A stretch of 64,000 bases of DNA. It comes from Scylla paramamosain (lineage: Eukaryota > Arthropoda > Malacostraca > Decapoda > Portunidae). The first letter of the stretch is position 1, and every line of letters starts with the position of its first letter. Shown here piece after piece: positions 13,620-26,224 of this stretch. The DNA is taken from the NCBI RefSeq assembly GCF_035594125.1, contig NC_087171.1:15794267-15858266 (forward strand), written 5' to 3'. The notes under the pieces were generated by a model that was not told the DNA's origin, did no database searches, and saw only the letters and a program-made list of their open reading frames with translations. A program made the position numbers and the translations under genes.

Positions 13620-13790
13620 CCTTGACACTTTCACTCTACACTTCTCACACTGTTACTTCCCAGCTCCACTCACTATGCATACCCTCTCTCTCTCTCTAAC
13701 ACCCCTCATCTCACACCCATGCACTGCCACACACTCCCCTTCCTTCACACCCACATAGCAAGAACCCCAATCCATCTCCCTTAACCGCAA
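13620..13790. repeat. CAC-rich degenerate tract
   Basis: G-poor stretch with repeated 'ctcacacccatgcac'-type words. Not coding. Confidence 0.45.
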
Positions 13791-14339
13791 CCACATTGTG
13801 TTCCTCACCAGTGTCATCATGTATTACTACCCTGGGGTAAGTTGGTCAAGGGATGTACAAAAAAAAATTCTTGTACTCGCCTTACTGATGAATTATGACA
13901 GGCATGCGCATACCCCAGAGAATCCCAGCGCAGCACAGAAGTTACAGGAACACCATACACTAATAGTCTACTCTCTAGAAACAATATCTGTTCGCACTCA
14001 CCTGACAGAACAGACACCGGATTATTCACTTAACACGTACGTACACTGACTGCATTTCAATAATCTCGGGAATATGTCGGTGAAATTGGTATGCTCTGAT
14101 GCAAAACAGACGGTAGGAATAGCTAGCTACAGTCTGCTCGCTCTTACCGCCTCGACGATCTGTCTGACCTTAATCTTTCCCGAGCCCAAACATCGTAATA
14201 TTCTCGCCTCCCAAGACTACATTGTACGTACCATTGGCATTCTTCATTTTTATAAACTCTTCGTTCAGAATTTCTTGCTAAATGTTCAATCCGGGACAAG
14301 TCTAAATTTCTTTCTCTCTCTTCGCCACCCGTGCACAAA

Positions 14340-14398
14340 GATAGATAGATTAATTGACTGATAGATGAATAGATTGTTAGGTAGGTAGGTAGGTAGGT

Positions 14399-14440
<42 letters not shown>

Positions 14441-14560
14441 ATAAATAAGTAGATAAATAGGTAGACTGCTAAATAAATAGATAGATAGGTAGATAGATAG
14501 ATATGTGCATAGATCGACCGATAGATAGATAAATCCATAGACTGATAGATAGACAGAAAT
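14340..14560. repeat. (GATA)n/(GGTA)n imperfect array
   Basis: About 220 bp of GATA with GGTA, AATA and GACT variants. Confidence 0.93.
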
Positions 14561-14809
14561 ATAGAAACAGATTTTGTCCATAGCAGTTTATAATACATAA
14601 AAAAATATACGTGAACACATACAACAATAGTATTCTAAGGGAAGATGTAATAAGGAAATGGATATACGTGGTTTAAAGTCTAATTTGTTGGTCTCTAACC
14701 TGCTATTTGGAAGCGCTATTACCGAGCCCGCTGGGACACCTCGAGAAATTATGTTCTACTTTTCATTTTCTTTGCGGGAAAATAAAGGTGATGTATGGTC
14801 CGTATTTTT

Positions 14810-14812
<3 letters not shown>

Positions 14813-14888
<76 letters not shown>
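14813..14888. repeat. (GA)n
   Basis: 76 bp pure; the inverted partner (TC)n begins 94 bp downstream. Confidence 0.97.
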
Positions 14889-14891
<3 letters not shown>

Positions 14892-14942
14892 CTACAGTTG
14901 TTCTAAACTTTATTCCTATATTTCCTTGAGCACAATATACTT

Positions 14943-15058
<116 letters not shown>

Positions 15059-15384
15059 CATTCTGTCCATCTTATCAATGCACAAGTTCATCACTGGGTT
15101 ACTTTCTCCCTCACTTCACTGGTGAGTCCGGGAATAGTCCAGCTGGCCTTCTTGCACTTCCCTTGAGACTCTAACTTGTTCAGATTGGCCTTTTCTTCTT
15201 CTCAAATCCGTTGTTCGTAGGGAAGTTGGACATATCAAGTATTCCCCCTTATTTTTGTTTTTGTGAGTCATCTTTGTTGCTTTACTAGAAGGTAGACACG
15301 TAGACACACATACACACATTACCAGACTCTTAACTCTCTCCATATCCCCGTAATAGTGGTGCATTAACCTTCCCCACCCCACAT

Positions 15385-16110
15385 CCACACCTCCAAACCC
15401 ACATGCTGCCAGAACCCCCTCGCACCTTGAACCCTCACACCTCTCGTACCCTTATGTCACCTCCCGTCCCCTTGCACCTTCACACTGACACCACCGCATC
15501 ATGCACCCTGACACTCCCACAGCTCGAATACATTGCTCGTAGTCTCACTCAGGCAACACTCTTCACTCTTTCCTCCTTCACTTTAACATTGAAGATACTC
15601 AGTTCACTCTAGTACACCCTGATAATGGTATGTCCTTCCTCTGTCACACTTACACACTCTCATTGGGTGTCAAGTATTGTTACACATTGTCACACACGCA
15701 ATGACACACACGTATATACTGTAGTAACACTTTCATTGGCTTAATGTTATACCGACACTGTTATGTTCACATTGTTTCAAGAGGCAGGGTTTTAAGACAC
15801 TTATCCTGTAATTTTCGAGTACCGTTTTCGATTATGTTCGGGGACCGGCACTTCAGTAGACTTTTTTTTTTTTATTGAAGTTTTGTTGCCCTTGCCCGGT
15901 GCCCCTCCTACATAAAAAAAAAAAAGCGAGTTATACTGTCACACTCACTGTTATATCTACACTGTCACACTCTTGTCAGTAATGTTACACCCCCAAACTG
16001 TTATCCCCACACAGCCATACCCTCATTTAGTTATCCAGTGCCATCACTCACGCTGTTAGTACACTGTCACTCTCACTGGCTATACACGCTACTCTTCTTC
16101 ACTGATATCA
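15385..16110. repeat. Degenerate CACTGTYACACYC minisatellite
   Basis: Words such as CACTGTCACACTC, CACTGTTATGTTCACA, ACTGTTATCCCCACA and CTGTCACTCTCACTGG recur at roughly 12-30-bp spacing. A family B LINE tail (15785-15925) interrupts the array. Confidence 0.5.
15785..15925 (+). mobile_element. LINE 3' UTR relic, family B
   Basis: 'Gggaccggcacttcagtaga', a T-tract, then 'gttgcccttgcccggtgccc' and a terminal A-run show the family B tail. Upstream, 'gggttttaagacacttatcc' matches the end of the ORF. Confidence 0.65.
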
Positions 16111-16220
16111 CCACATCCTCATCTGCATGTTGATACTTCATTTCCACAGATCTTGTCTCTGTCATTCCTTCTCATTACCGTTCACAGTCCTCCCTTTCTC
16201 TTTCACGCCTTACTTAAGAG

Positions 16221-16325
<105 letters not shown>

Positions 16326-16445
16326 GGTATGTTGTAATGAGTATCGCTCTCAACAAAGATCCTCATATGCATACACACTTAGATTTAACTGAATTAGCTA
16401 TATAAGAATAATAATACACTTAATATCTGGATGGTGTACTAAGTG

Positions 16446-16574
<129 letters not shown>

Positions 16575-16788
16575 TTAATATTGCCCAGTGATCTTATTAA
16601 GTATGTTTTAAACCTTCACAATCAAGTTCGAAATATTGGCATGACTTTCCCTCCCCATCCCCCTCCCTCCCCAGCAAAGTCTTGCCCCTCCGGCACGTCT
16701 GCGTGTAGGTGTGAGGTGTAGGTCTTTCCGTAGGTGGCGTGGGCCGTGCAGGGAGGGGAGGGAACGCTTGCGCCGCCCAGGTATGACG

Positions 16789-16848
16789 CCCCGCCCCCCT
16801 GTGCTGTACGAGTATATACCAGCGCGCGGTCACCTGTCGTTCACTCCG
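16789..16848 (+). promoter_or_regulatory. Putative TATA/Inr core promoter
   Basis: TATATA lies at 16813-16818. TCACTCC lies at 16841-16847 and fits the general initiator YYANWYY, close to the arthropod TCAKTY form. The initiator A at 16843 is 30 bp downstream of the first T of TATA, which is the canonical spacing. A GC-box-like run lies just upstream (16789-16800) and a CACCTG E-box sits at 16831-16836 between the two elements. No convincing DPE is seen at +28. The promoter call is strengthened by the ATG-free leader and splice donor immediately downstream. No transcript evidence is available. Confidence 0.5.
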
Positions 16849-16990
16849 CATCTTGTCACGCCGCCGCACTCTGCAGAGCTGCCGCGTCCTGCCCTCCCTG
16901 CACGCTCACTCCTCGCCAATCTTTGCAACCATAAGGTGCATCATCTGCCGCGAACTTCCTCCGCGACCAACGCAAACAAACACGACAAAG
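16843..16990 (+). other. Putative noncoding first exon (5' UTR)
   Basis: The exon is 148 nt long, from the predicted start at 16843 to the donor AAAG|GTAAGC, whose intron begins at 16991. There is no ATG in any frame across it, which is what one expects of a 5' leader exon whose coding start lies in a later exon. Composition is GC-rich at the 5' end and A/C-rich towards the donor. I cannot name the gene: no coding exon of it is recognisable in the window. If real, the first intron runs past 17 kb and may use the candidate ratchet points at 31131 and 56507. The alternative is a promoter-like CpG island with a chance donor. Confidence 0.42.
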
Positions 16991-19431
16991 GTAAGCAAAG
17001 TTACCGCTCTGTGCCTGCCTGCTCCCTCTCTCCATGCCCCCGCGCGCCTCGCCTCGTGTTTGAGTCACGCGGTTGTTGCTCGCTTCCCGCTCGAGTTGGA
17101 GCGTCATGATGCAGGATCATTATTTGTTGACGGGAGGAGTTGAAAGGACAGGTGTGTTTAAGCGGGAGGTATAGATGGATGCGTTGCTTCTGTGGTATTA
17201 TTTTATAAGCGATGAGGAGTCACAAACGCTGCATACTCTTAGATACCCGTACGTTTGAGTGTTGCCACGAGCGAACAGACTAACTTAACATCCCGTGAAG
17301 TATATTAGGCTTCTAACTACTTGTGGCTTTTCCTTCAGGCTTAATAAAATGTGGTGGTGTGAGTTCAGGGTAGAATTTCGAAAGACACTAAAATCTAAAG
17401 GGTCGCTTGAATAGTTAAAAATCTTAAAAGTAAGTGCAGTTTTTATTTTGGTTCAGTAACAGGCGTGCAAGATTACTCAGATAAATTAACGTGTCAAAAT
17501 CATTAGTTGTCAGAGGATAAAGAGAGTAGGGATTCATTGTTTTTATGCTTCGACTTGTGCTGGCTGGTGATTGGGTGAGTGTGAGGACTGGATGCGCTTG
17601 AGTGTATCATGCGGGAGAGCGAAAAAAGTAAACATTCATCACCCCAGCGATAAAAGGTGGTGGTGGTGCGGCTTGGTGTTGGCTCTTGGTGTTGGCTAAG
17701 GGGGCAGCAGCGAGCACTGGACAGATAGAGATTCCTCACCTCGGGAAAATCCTGTTGGTACATTGGCTATGTGGTACAATGTTCAGCTTGCGTCTAAAGT
17801 TGTCGATTTTGATCTTGGTAGAAGAGCGCTTTTGTAACCCAGCCGGCGCCATGTGACCTCGTTATTTTGGCGCCGTAACTCACTGAATTTAAATATTTAC
17901 TCCCTCATCACAGTAACACGCTTGTGAAAGTGTTACATTCTTGGCTTATTCAGGAGATCACGTGTTGCTGCAAGCTGAGCACACATAACACATCACCTGT
18001 TAGATCCTCAGTTACTCACCAGTGTTGTCTTGGTGTTAATGGAAAGAGTGTCTCCTCGTAGGCTGGAGTTCAGGGAGTCTGTGTTTGTTTGCCACCTTTA
18101 CTAATACCATATGGCTGTTAGGTTGCCTCACGTGTGCTCCCTGTCATGTTTCAAGGGAAATCTTAATCACCGCGGCTGTCATGGTGGTGCACCGACCCCG
18201 CACTGCACCTCGCTCCTGCTGGCGAGGTACATTAGGTTTGGAATTACTCTACTGTATTCCCCTCGCGCCGGACAGATGTGGGACAGAGGGTTCGGTTCAT
18301 CAGGATAATTTCAAGAGATAAATTTAGTCTTTCTTTTCCCAGTGCTGCAGAAATTAAGGCAAGGAATGAACAGCTGTCCGAGAACTCCTCATGTCATGGC
18401 CTTAAGTCGACATGAAATACCCGTGAGTGTCTTCATTTCTTTAGTCGTTTCGTAAAAGCTGTGCGTATAACAGCCTATTAAAAAGATGAAGGGCGTTGTT
18501 ACACTTGTTCATTACGGAAAGGAGGTGGGCAGCTTGCTGCGAGGTAATGGCAGTTTTTAATGCCTTAGGCCTAAACCACCTGTAGGCTAACGCCTGGAGG
18601 GCTGGATGGTTCGTCCGAGGGTTTTGGAGGCTTAGATGACCCGCATTCTACACTCTCAATGACCACTCAGGCACGATGATGACCATCCTGTCTGTCATCT
18701 CGTGGTACTCAAAGGAAGAACAAACAGCCGTGAACCTGTTGGCCCGTACGTGGCTGATTATGGTAGATTAGATTATTTAGTCTAGGAGATACTGGGTAAT
18801 AATGGCGAAGAATATAATGTTCTGTTCAAATACATCGTTTTATTATTTATTGTCATGACAAAGGCAGTGTCTGTTTTTCTTTGTATTATGTAGGAGAGGC
18901 ATCGGCCAAGGGCAACACAATTGGAAGAAGAGAAGACGCCCTCTAAGCCGCCGGCCCCCAAACAGAATCAGAAACCAATGTTTCATCACATTGTGTTACT
19001 ACTGTGGTACCATATCAGTGAACTTATGAGTATGGCTTTATATTCCACTCTCTGGTAATGAGGAGGATGGACAGACAGCATCTATTACCCGTTTCCATGA
19101 GCTTTTTTTTTTAATCATCTGTGCTGTACATTTCAAATAAGCTTACTTGTATCACACTCATCCAACGCAGCGAGCGGTACTGCAATATTTGCGTGCACAG
19201 ACACAGAAAAGAAAGAGTTTAAAGGATTACTTCAGAGACTCATACAAAGTTAAGTATCTGAAAAGTTGCAGGTGATTATGGGAGAAATCATCTGGCAGTA
19301 AAATGATTAATCCTAAAAATCCATAATGCTTCTTACCTTGCGAGCACCGTTACCTTTGGCCATTATAGGTACCTCTATCGGGTTGGATATTGGCCACGTG
19401 TTTTATGACGTACATTAATTCACCGCACTGG
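16991..19431. other. Proximal part of putative intron 1
   Basis: Mostly unique sequence. A GGCGCC palindrome occurs twice near 17846 and 17870. The weak exon candidate at 18343-18422 is the only splice-bounded unit noticed. Confidence 0.5.
18343..18422 (+). other. Weak candidate exon, 80 nt
   Basis: A good acceptor (TCTTTCTTTTCCCAG ending at 18342) is followed 80 nt later by CCC|GTGAGT (donor at 18423). One frame is open through the unit, starting LQKLRQGMNSC. It lies 1.35 kb downstream of the putative first exon on the same strand. Signals of this strength are expected by chance a few times in 64 kb, so this is only a lead. Confidence 0.13.
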
Positions 19432-19690
19432 TTCTATATCCACTTTACTAACGAGAGAAGGAGGAGGAGGAGGAGGAGGAGGCGCGGTCTTGCATGGAGT
19501 GGATGAGCTTATGCATTACCTTGTGTATGGTGAATGTAATTGTGCTGTTTCCCTCACTAGTTCTATATCCACTCTGCTAACGAGAGGAGAGACAGTCGTA
19601 CAGGGAATGGGTGAACTTATGCATTTCCTTGTGTGTGTGGTGACTGGTGGTGCTATTGGGGGCGCCTGTCAGTCAGTTCATCAAGTAACC
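19432..19690 (+). repeat. 129-bp tandem duplication
   Basis: TTCTATATCCACT plus 'taacgagag' begins units at 19432 and 19561. Both carry 'gagcttatgcattaccttgt' or 'gaacttatgcatttccttgt' about 75 bp later. Because 129 = 3 x 43, a frame open from 19409 to 20065 repeats SISTLLTR and ELMH(Y/F)LV. A GGA run in unit 1 (19461-19482) is not retained in unit 2. There is no recognised domain; it is probably a minisatellite. Confidence 0.7.
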
Positions 19691-20454
19691 TCGCCGTGGA
19701 GACAAGGAAGTTGTATAGAAGTTGTAGTGATGTTTGAAAGGTTTAAGAGTGTATTTTTCTTGTTTTTTTTTTCTTTTGTTTTCTTTTGTTCTTATCTTTC
19801 CTTTTTTTTTTCTTTTTTCCGTTCTTTCTCTTCTTTTTCCCTACTTCCTCTCTATCCTTTTTTCTTTCTTCCTTTCTTTTTTTTCGTTCTTTATTTCTTC
19901 CTTCCGGTCTTGATTTCTCCCTCATTTTTTTTTATTTACTTATTTATTTTTCATCCGTATGACATTCATCACCCAGGTAGCGCCGTGGTGAGTGACATGG
20001 GCACCAGGATCCACTGCAGCAGTCTTGATAGTTCAGACCTTCACACATCCCACGACAACGTATAATCGCCTCTTGACAAGCTTAGCGCAAGGATTTCATT
20101 TTCTTTTACATTTCTTTTTTATACCGTTTGAAAGTGTATCCTAATTTTTCTTCCGTTAATCATTCAAGTGTTTTTTTTTTTTTTGTATCGCCCTTTTTCC
20201 CTTTCTTCTTTTTAGTAAGTCGTTAATTTTTTGTATGTAGTCTTTTCCTTAAGTTATATATACAAAAAAAAAAGGCTGGTTTTCTTTAGGGTTTCCTATT
20301 AAACGATCACTAAAAACATGGAAACCTCAGTAACTTTCTCTAGAGCCTGTTGAAAGTAGTGAAGATAAGACGAAGAAGCGTGTGAGATTACAGACACAAA
20401 TATTCTGTGACGTCGTTTTTAGATGCATCTTCGTCCTCTCTCAACCACTCTTAA

Positions 20455-20628
20455 GATCCTCTCATGGGAATAATAGATTTCAAGAGTGTTTTCGTGATCC
20501 CAGTGATAGTTTAACAAAGACTTCGTTATGAATTAAAAAAAAAAAAAAACATAAGAAATCCACTTACCCTCTCTGTGGCCTTTGAAAATAGTCCTTACGA
20601 GAAACTTATCTTTCAAAATACGACCGGT
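20455..20628 (-). repeat. Dispersed repeat family C
   Basis: Landmarks on the + strand are 'agtgatagtttaacaaagac', an A-run, and 'ctctgtggcctttgaaaata'. These are the reverse complement of the copies at 21690 and 22886. Class is unknown: no ORF and no terminal inverted repeat is seen. Confidence 0.5.
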
Positions 20629-20713
20629 GAATGTTTTTTAGAGTGAAACGTAGCGTGTGTCGTTCAGAACTTTTGATTCATTATGCTGTTAAGTGTATGG
20701 GAGGAGTGGTGCT

Positions 20714-20716
<3 letters not shown>

Positions 20717-20798
<82 letters not shown>
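20717..20798. repeat. (GA)n
   Basis: 82 bp pure. Confidence 0.97.
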
Positions 20799-20799
<1 letters not shown>

Positions 20800-21074
20800 G
20801 GACGTACATTATCCAGTAAAGCCTCATCCATAAGGAGAGAGAAGCATCCCATTCAGTATTCTTCCCCCCCCAACTAGATGTAATAGTGTTGTGACTCGCT
20901 GCACTAAGAAAGACATATCAACTCCACGTATCTTCCAGTAGGGGCGCCTTTATCAATGTGGAGGATACTTGGTAAAGCCACTGAGACGACCTGGCTCACT
21001 CGCATTACTGTTACCGAAAAGGAAGTCTTGAGAAGCAGACAAGGTAGACAGAGGCAGCTTTGAAGTGATGTGTG

Positions 21075-21075
21075 T

Positions 21076-21124
<49 letters not shown>
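21075..21124. repeat. (GA)n
   Basis: 50 bp, one AAA interruption. Confidence 0.96.
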
Positions 21125-21126
<2 letters not shown>

Positions 21127-21689
21127 TTGCTGCGTCAAAATATGAATGGAGGTGTCAGACAGCGGTGCGAGTACCCAGAAGTTTCCCATCATCCATCTCT
21201 CCCTTCCACGTCGACTCAAAAGTGCCAAGGGACTGCCACTCCGCAACGTGAACTAAAATTACTCCCGCTGCTTTCCTTTCCACCAATTACTAGTTCTTTA
21301 ACACCAAACTACGAAATGATCGCCCTCCACTACCAAACACGTACTACCAAAAATAGATGACACTGAAAAATAGAAAATAAGTTAGTAATCCTAGACTTTT
21401 CAAGCAAAAGGAACTGCTAACAGGGTATGAGAATTATTGCAACGGTGACATCTGTCTCTCGACATTTTATCATTTTGGGAACGAAGAAGCGAAAAAGGAG
21501 GGAAGAGAAATAGTAAAAGGTACATGTGAGGAAAGATAATTTTTAAGGATTTTGGCGAGTGAAATCGAACCAGGTAAAATAAGGAAGCGAAGAGGATACG
21601 GGAATGAGAGCGACAACAGCGACTGCACCTCGTCTTGTCAGGAGGAGGAAAGGGTTAGTTATACGTGCAAATAGGCGGAAAGGGTCGCT

Positions 21690-21840
21690 TTTAAGGCCTG
21701 TATTTAGAAACGCTTTGCTCCCTCACCACGAGTATTCTTTATTGGCCACAGAGATGATTTGTCGTGTTCTCAAGACTGTTTCCCCTTTTAATAATGTAGA
21801 AATCTTGATTATCTGTCTCTAGAACCGTAAAAACCCGTAA
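21690..21840 (+). repeat. Dispersed repeat family C
   Basis: This copy runs 'gtatttagaaacgctttgct' - 'ggccacagagatgatttg' - 'tgttctcaagactgtttcc' - 'ttaataatgtagaaatctt' - 'agaaccgtaaaaac'. It and the 22886 copy define the forward consensus. Confidence 0.6.
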
Positions 21841-21851
21841 AGAAGGAAACA

Positions 21852-21852
<1 letters not shown>

Positions 21853-21922
<70 letters not shown>
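21853..21922. repeat. (CA)n
   Basis: 70 bp pure. Confidence 0.97.
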
Positions 21923-21926
<4 letters not shown>

Positions 21927-22475
21927 ACGCAGTGGACATGAATACGGCGAATTAATTGATCTCTTACCACGCTTACCCACGTGCATACATGAACGTGTTA
22001 TATATAATTCATGCAATTCATGCCTTATTGAGGTCAGCGGCGTTGGCTGCTATGTGTAACTTGTATCTCGTTTCCTCACTATTGTTACCAGTGCGGCATT
22101 GACCCTCAGTAAGCTGTGTCTGTGTGACATATGATACCAAGATCTATTTTTGTCTCTAGCAGTGAGGTCAAGTGGCCAAAGAGTGCTTTTACATCGGGAG
22201 AGTTGTGTGTGTGTGTTTGTTTGTATGTGTGGGTGTGTGTCCTTGCTGCCTCGATCCTGTAACCAGAGAGAGAGAGAAAGAATGACTGAGTGAGCCTGCG
22301 GCGAAGTGTAAGGGATTGAAGACAGTCAGTTAAGGGAAGAGAGCTGATGAGGCGAAAAGCTTTTGACTCCTCCCTGTGATCGTGTGTGTGTGTGAGTGTG
22401 TGTGAGATGAATACGTACTCGTATGTGAAGAGTGGAAGGAGAATGAAAGGCACGTCAGGGGAAGAGGTACGAAGT

Positions 22476-22479
<4 letters not shown>

Positions 22480-22555
<76 letters not shown>
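22480..22555. repeat. (GA)n
   Basis: 76 bp pure. Confidence 0.97.
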
Positions 22556-22560
<5 letters not shown>

Positions 22561-22885
22561 GTCCTAACTAGTTAAATAAACGCTAGGAGGGGAAAGAGGG
22601 AAAAGCGAGAGGACAGCTAACATGAATGAAAGAAAACGAACATACGAAAGAAGACAAGTGAAAGAAAACGAGCATACGAAGACAAAGGGGCTCAAATACA
22701 AGGAAGAAGCTGAATAGGGAGAGTGAGTGTAAAGGGAGCAATGAATGGGCGGAGGAGCGAGGGGATGACAGTGCAAGGCGAGGTGATGTGTGGGTGAGAT
22801 AAGACGTGATGGCCAGGGAGAGATGCACCGTACCGTACCAAAAGGGGAGGAACCAGGTGGGTGAGGTACAATACGCCTGAGGATC

Positions 22886-23036
22886 CTTTAGTCCAATATT
22901 CAGAAACGCTCTACTCCCTTCCTATGACTATTTTCAAAGGCCATCGAGATTTTTAGCTGGGTTCTCAAGGCTGCTTTTCTTTTTAATAATGTAGAAATCG
23001 TGTTAATCTATCACTAAAACCGTAAAAACACCCTTC
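22886..23036 (+). repeat. Dispersed repeat family C
   Basis: Near-collinear with 21690-21840: 'atattcagaaacgctctact', 'caaaggccatcgagatt', 'ggttctcaaggctgctt', 'ttaataatgtagaaatc' and 'aaccgtaaaaacaccctt'. Confidence 0.6.
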
Positions 23037-23390
23037 AAACACGTTTACCCTCAGCTAGAGCCGTATGAAATAGTGGAACTGCGGCGTAGGAGTGTTTCAG
23101 AATATAACTTTCACGAATAATAGACAGAAATAATGCTATTGGGTTATTCAATCATTTTATTTACTGTAGTCTATTTTTTTCCTCATATCGTCTTCACCAA
23201 TCAAAGATCCTATTGAGATAATACGTCAGTCAGCGGGGGCAGCACTATTCATCGGCAGTGTTCTTTGTGTTCACGTGACTTCAGATGGCAAACGTACTGC
23301 GCCAGAGTTCGTGACGCAGACTACAACATCCATAAACAGCTAATGCGTCACACGGTACTCGTTTGATGCGTCATGTGGTCGCTAGCGGTG

Positions 23391-23696
<306 letters not shown>

Positions 23697-23844
23697 AGCA
23701 AACAACTTTACATTATATCCTTTCCTTTTGAAATCCCAGCTTGCGTGACATGAAAGTCCGATATTTACACAGCGTGGACGTGAAAGCCTTGAAAGTTACC
23801 GCTCTACTTCCTTTCCTTCCCCATCACTGCCTTATATACAAGTA

Positions 23845-23871
23845 TCCCTCCCTCCCTCCCTCCCTCCCTCC
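23845..23871. repeat. (TCCC)n
   Basis: About six units. Confidence 0.9.
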
Positions 23872-24140
23872 TTCTCTCCCAGCCTCTCCACTCTCCGCAC
23901 TCCTCTGCAAGCCCTTACAACAGGCAGCCCAACAGACCCTAGACAGCCGGGCATACTCCAATGAAACCCACAATGTTTACGTCACTTCCTGCCACACTTA
24001 TTGTTTGTTGAGGTGAAGGAGTCAAGTCCTCCTCATGAGTCTGTGGAAGTCTAGCCTAACTTGTCCATTTGTCTCCTTCCGCCTCTCTTCCAGCAGCTTA
24101 GTCCCTTAGTCTGCGGTGTGTGGCTTGTCTTCGCCTGCGC

Positions 24141-24142
<2 letters not shown>

Positions 24143-24201
<59 letters not shown>
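24143..24201. repeat. (GT)n
   Basis: 59 bp pure. Confidence 0.97.
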
Positions 24202-24203
<2 letters not shown>

Positions 24204-24766
24204 AACTCGGAAGTGACTGTTGTTGTTGTTCTTCTTGTTCTTGTTCTTTTAATTGTTATTCTTCTTCTACGTGTTCTTCTAGACGCATTGTATTTGTATT
24301 TATATCATCCAATTATTTCTCATGACCATTGCATCTTCTTTCTTCACCCTATTCTTTGCCATCCCCACTCCAAGCCACATCTCTCCATGGCACACTCGCT
24401 GCGTCCGCCTTGATCTCCTTATTCAACAGGTGTTCCCCAGACCCTCTCACTACGCTCCTCTCTGGCCTTTAAAGACGAGGTGCGGTGAGCGAAAACTTCC
24501 TGGTCTGAAAGGCGAAGCTCATGGTGACGTGTGGGTAATAAACAACACACTATCGCGGTTCACCTTTCGCGGCTCGCAACACGGACTTTGATCGCCCGAC
24601 GACCATAAGGAGGGTCAACAGGTGGCCAGCCTGTGTGCCATCTGGCCTGGTCCTTCCTCGAACTGAGACTCGTGGTTTGGCTCATCAGGCACGCACAGCT
24701 TCCCTTGCAGACTTGTGGGTGATTAGAGTGGACTTCAAGAAAAGGTCATAGTGGCGAGAAGTGTAT

Positions 24767-25045
<279 letters not shown>

Positions 25046-26224
25046 GAAGAAGTCCAGTGAATTTCATGTTTTATAAGTCGAATAAAAGTTCTTACGGTTC
25101 AGTGAACTTGTGCCAGAGCTCTTCCCCCTCTTTGGTACGAGTATTCTTCCGCGTGTTTGTCAGTGCGTCCCTTCAACCAGCATCTGCCGACTCCTCGCTG
25201 GACACTCATACTCAACTGTGTGTGTATGTGCGTCGTCCGTCCCCTCTGCCTCTCACTCCTTTCTTATCTAATACAGCTGCTGTGTTGCCAAACGTTGAAT
25301 TAACACCACGTGGCCTGGCTTTACGTTAAGAGTCCCGCAAACACCAAGGACTGTCACTGTGATGATTGGATTTAGCTCCAGATATTATCTTTTTTGGGAC
25401 ATATTTTTAGAATATTGCATTACTGTGTACTTTGAAGAACCGTACATCAACTGAAGGAAGGAGAGGACTATGCGAACGTAGCTCATTCCTTGTGCAATAC
25501 AAATAGATATAAGTGCATAATTATATACAACCAATAAGTAGGCGTCTTTTTTAAACCTATTTATATTTTTCTTATCAGTTAGTGAGAAAAGATGATAATC
25601 CAGACTTCTGCTAATGAACTTTGACCAGGAAGAGGGATGAGATGTCTTAGGGTGAGTTTTAAAAAGCCTTATGGGTCCATCACCACGTTTCCTGATCTTG
25701 ATTCCTTGCGTCATCACCTTCTTCACCTGTGAGGGGCCCTGGCATGCGTCACGGTGTAATCCTGCGTTACAGTTTAGCTCTTAACCCTTTGCGTTGGCCT
25801 GGTATTAAAAGATAATCTAGTGGTAGTTCCAAGTGTAAATTTGAGATATCATTGAGAGCAAAAGAAATTACCGAATTCTGTCTTTGTCGAGGGTAATAAA
25901 TCTTATAGTCATCAGCACTGTAAAATTTAAACAGGTGGAGACTTTACTCAGCATGTGCTACACCTCCATACACGTAAAGAAATTATTGCGTCGGTTAATG
26001 CTTTGATAGTGATAGTACGAGCCTTCCTGCGTCATTTGAGTATCCCTGCACGATTCGGCAAAAACAAATACACGGGCAGTATGAATATTTGAATTGCTCG
26101 ATAACTACTGAATCTCACTGACGCCTTTTGAATCATCACTTATTAGGCCCAGAAAATAAAATAAAATAAATAAATAAAAGGCAAAGAATTTTAATTAAAA
26201 AGTTTTCAAAGTCTACAGTTACAA

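Larger units (their letters stand above)
16680..17110. promoter_or_regulatory. GC/CpG-rich island
   Basis: This stretch is clearly richer in C, G and CpG than the AT-rich and SSR-rich DNA on either side. It is the only island of this kind in the window that also carries core-promoter and splice-donor signals. It contains GC-box-like runs around 16789-16800 (cgccccgcccccct), a TATA box, an initiator and the donor at 16991. Reading it as a promoter island is an inference from composition plus motif order; base composition was judged by eye. Confidence 0.55.

Noticed and set aside
13990..14012. Reverse-strand CTGTCAG|GTGAGT near 14002
   Set aside because: Good CAG|GTGAGT core, but the upstream tract is interrupted by many G, so it is weaker than the two + strand sites. 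Kept as a reminder that such motifs also arise on the other strand.
19955..19995. CATCACCCAG|GTAGCG followed by GTG|GTGAGT
   Set aside because: Poor pyrimidine tract adjacent to the AG and an 11-nt interval; weak.
25385..25726. 113-codon reverse frame without simple repeats
   Set aside because: AT-rich, no recognisable domain, and no supporting promoter or splice signals. One such frame is plausible by chance in 64 kb.
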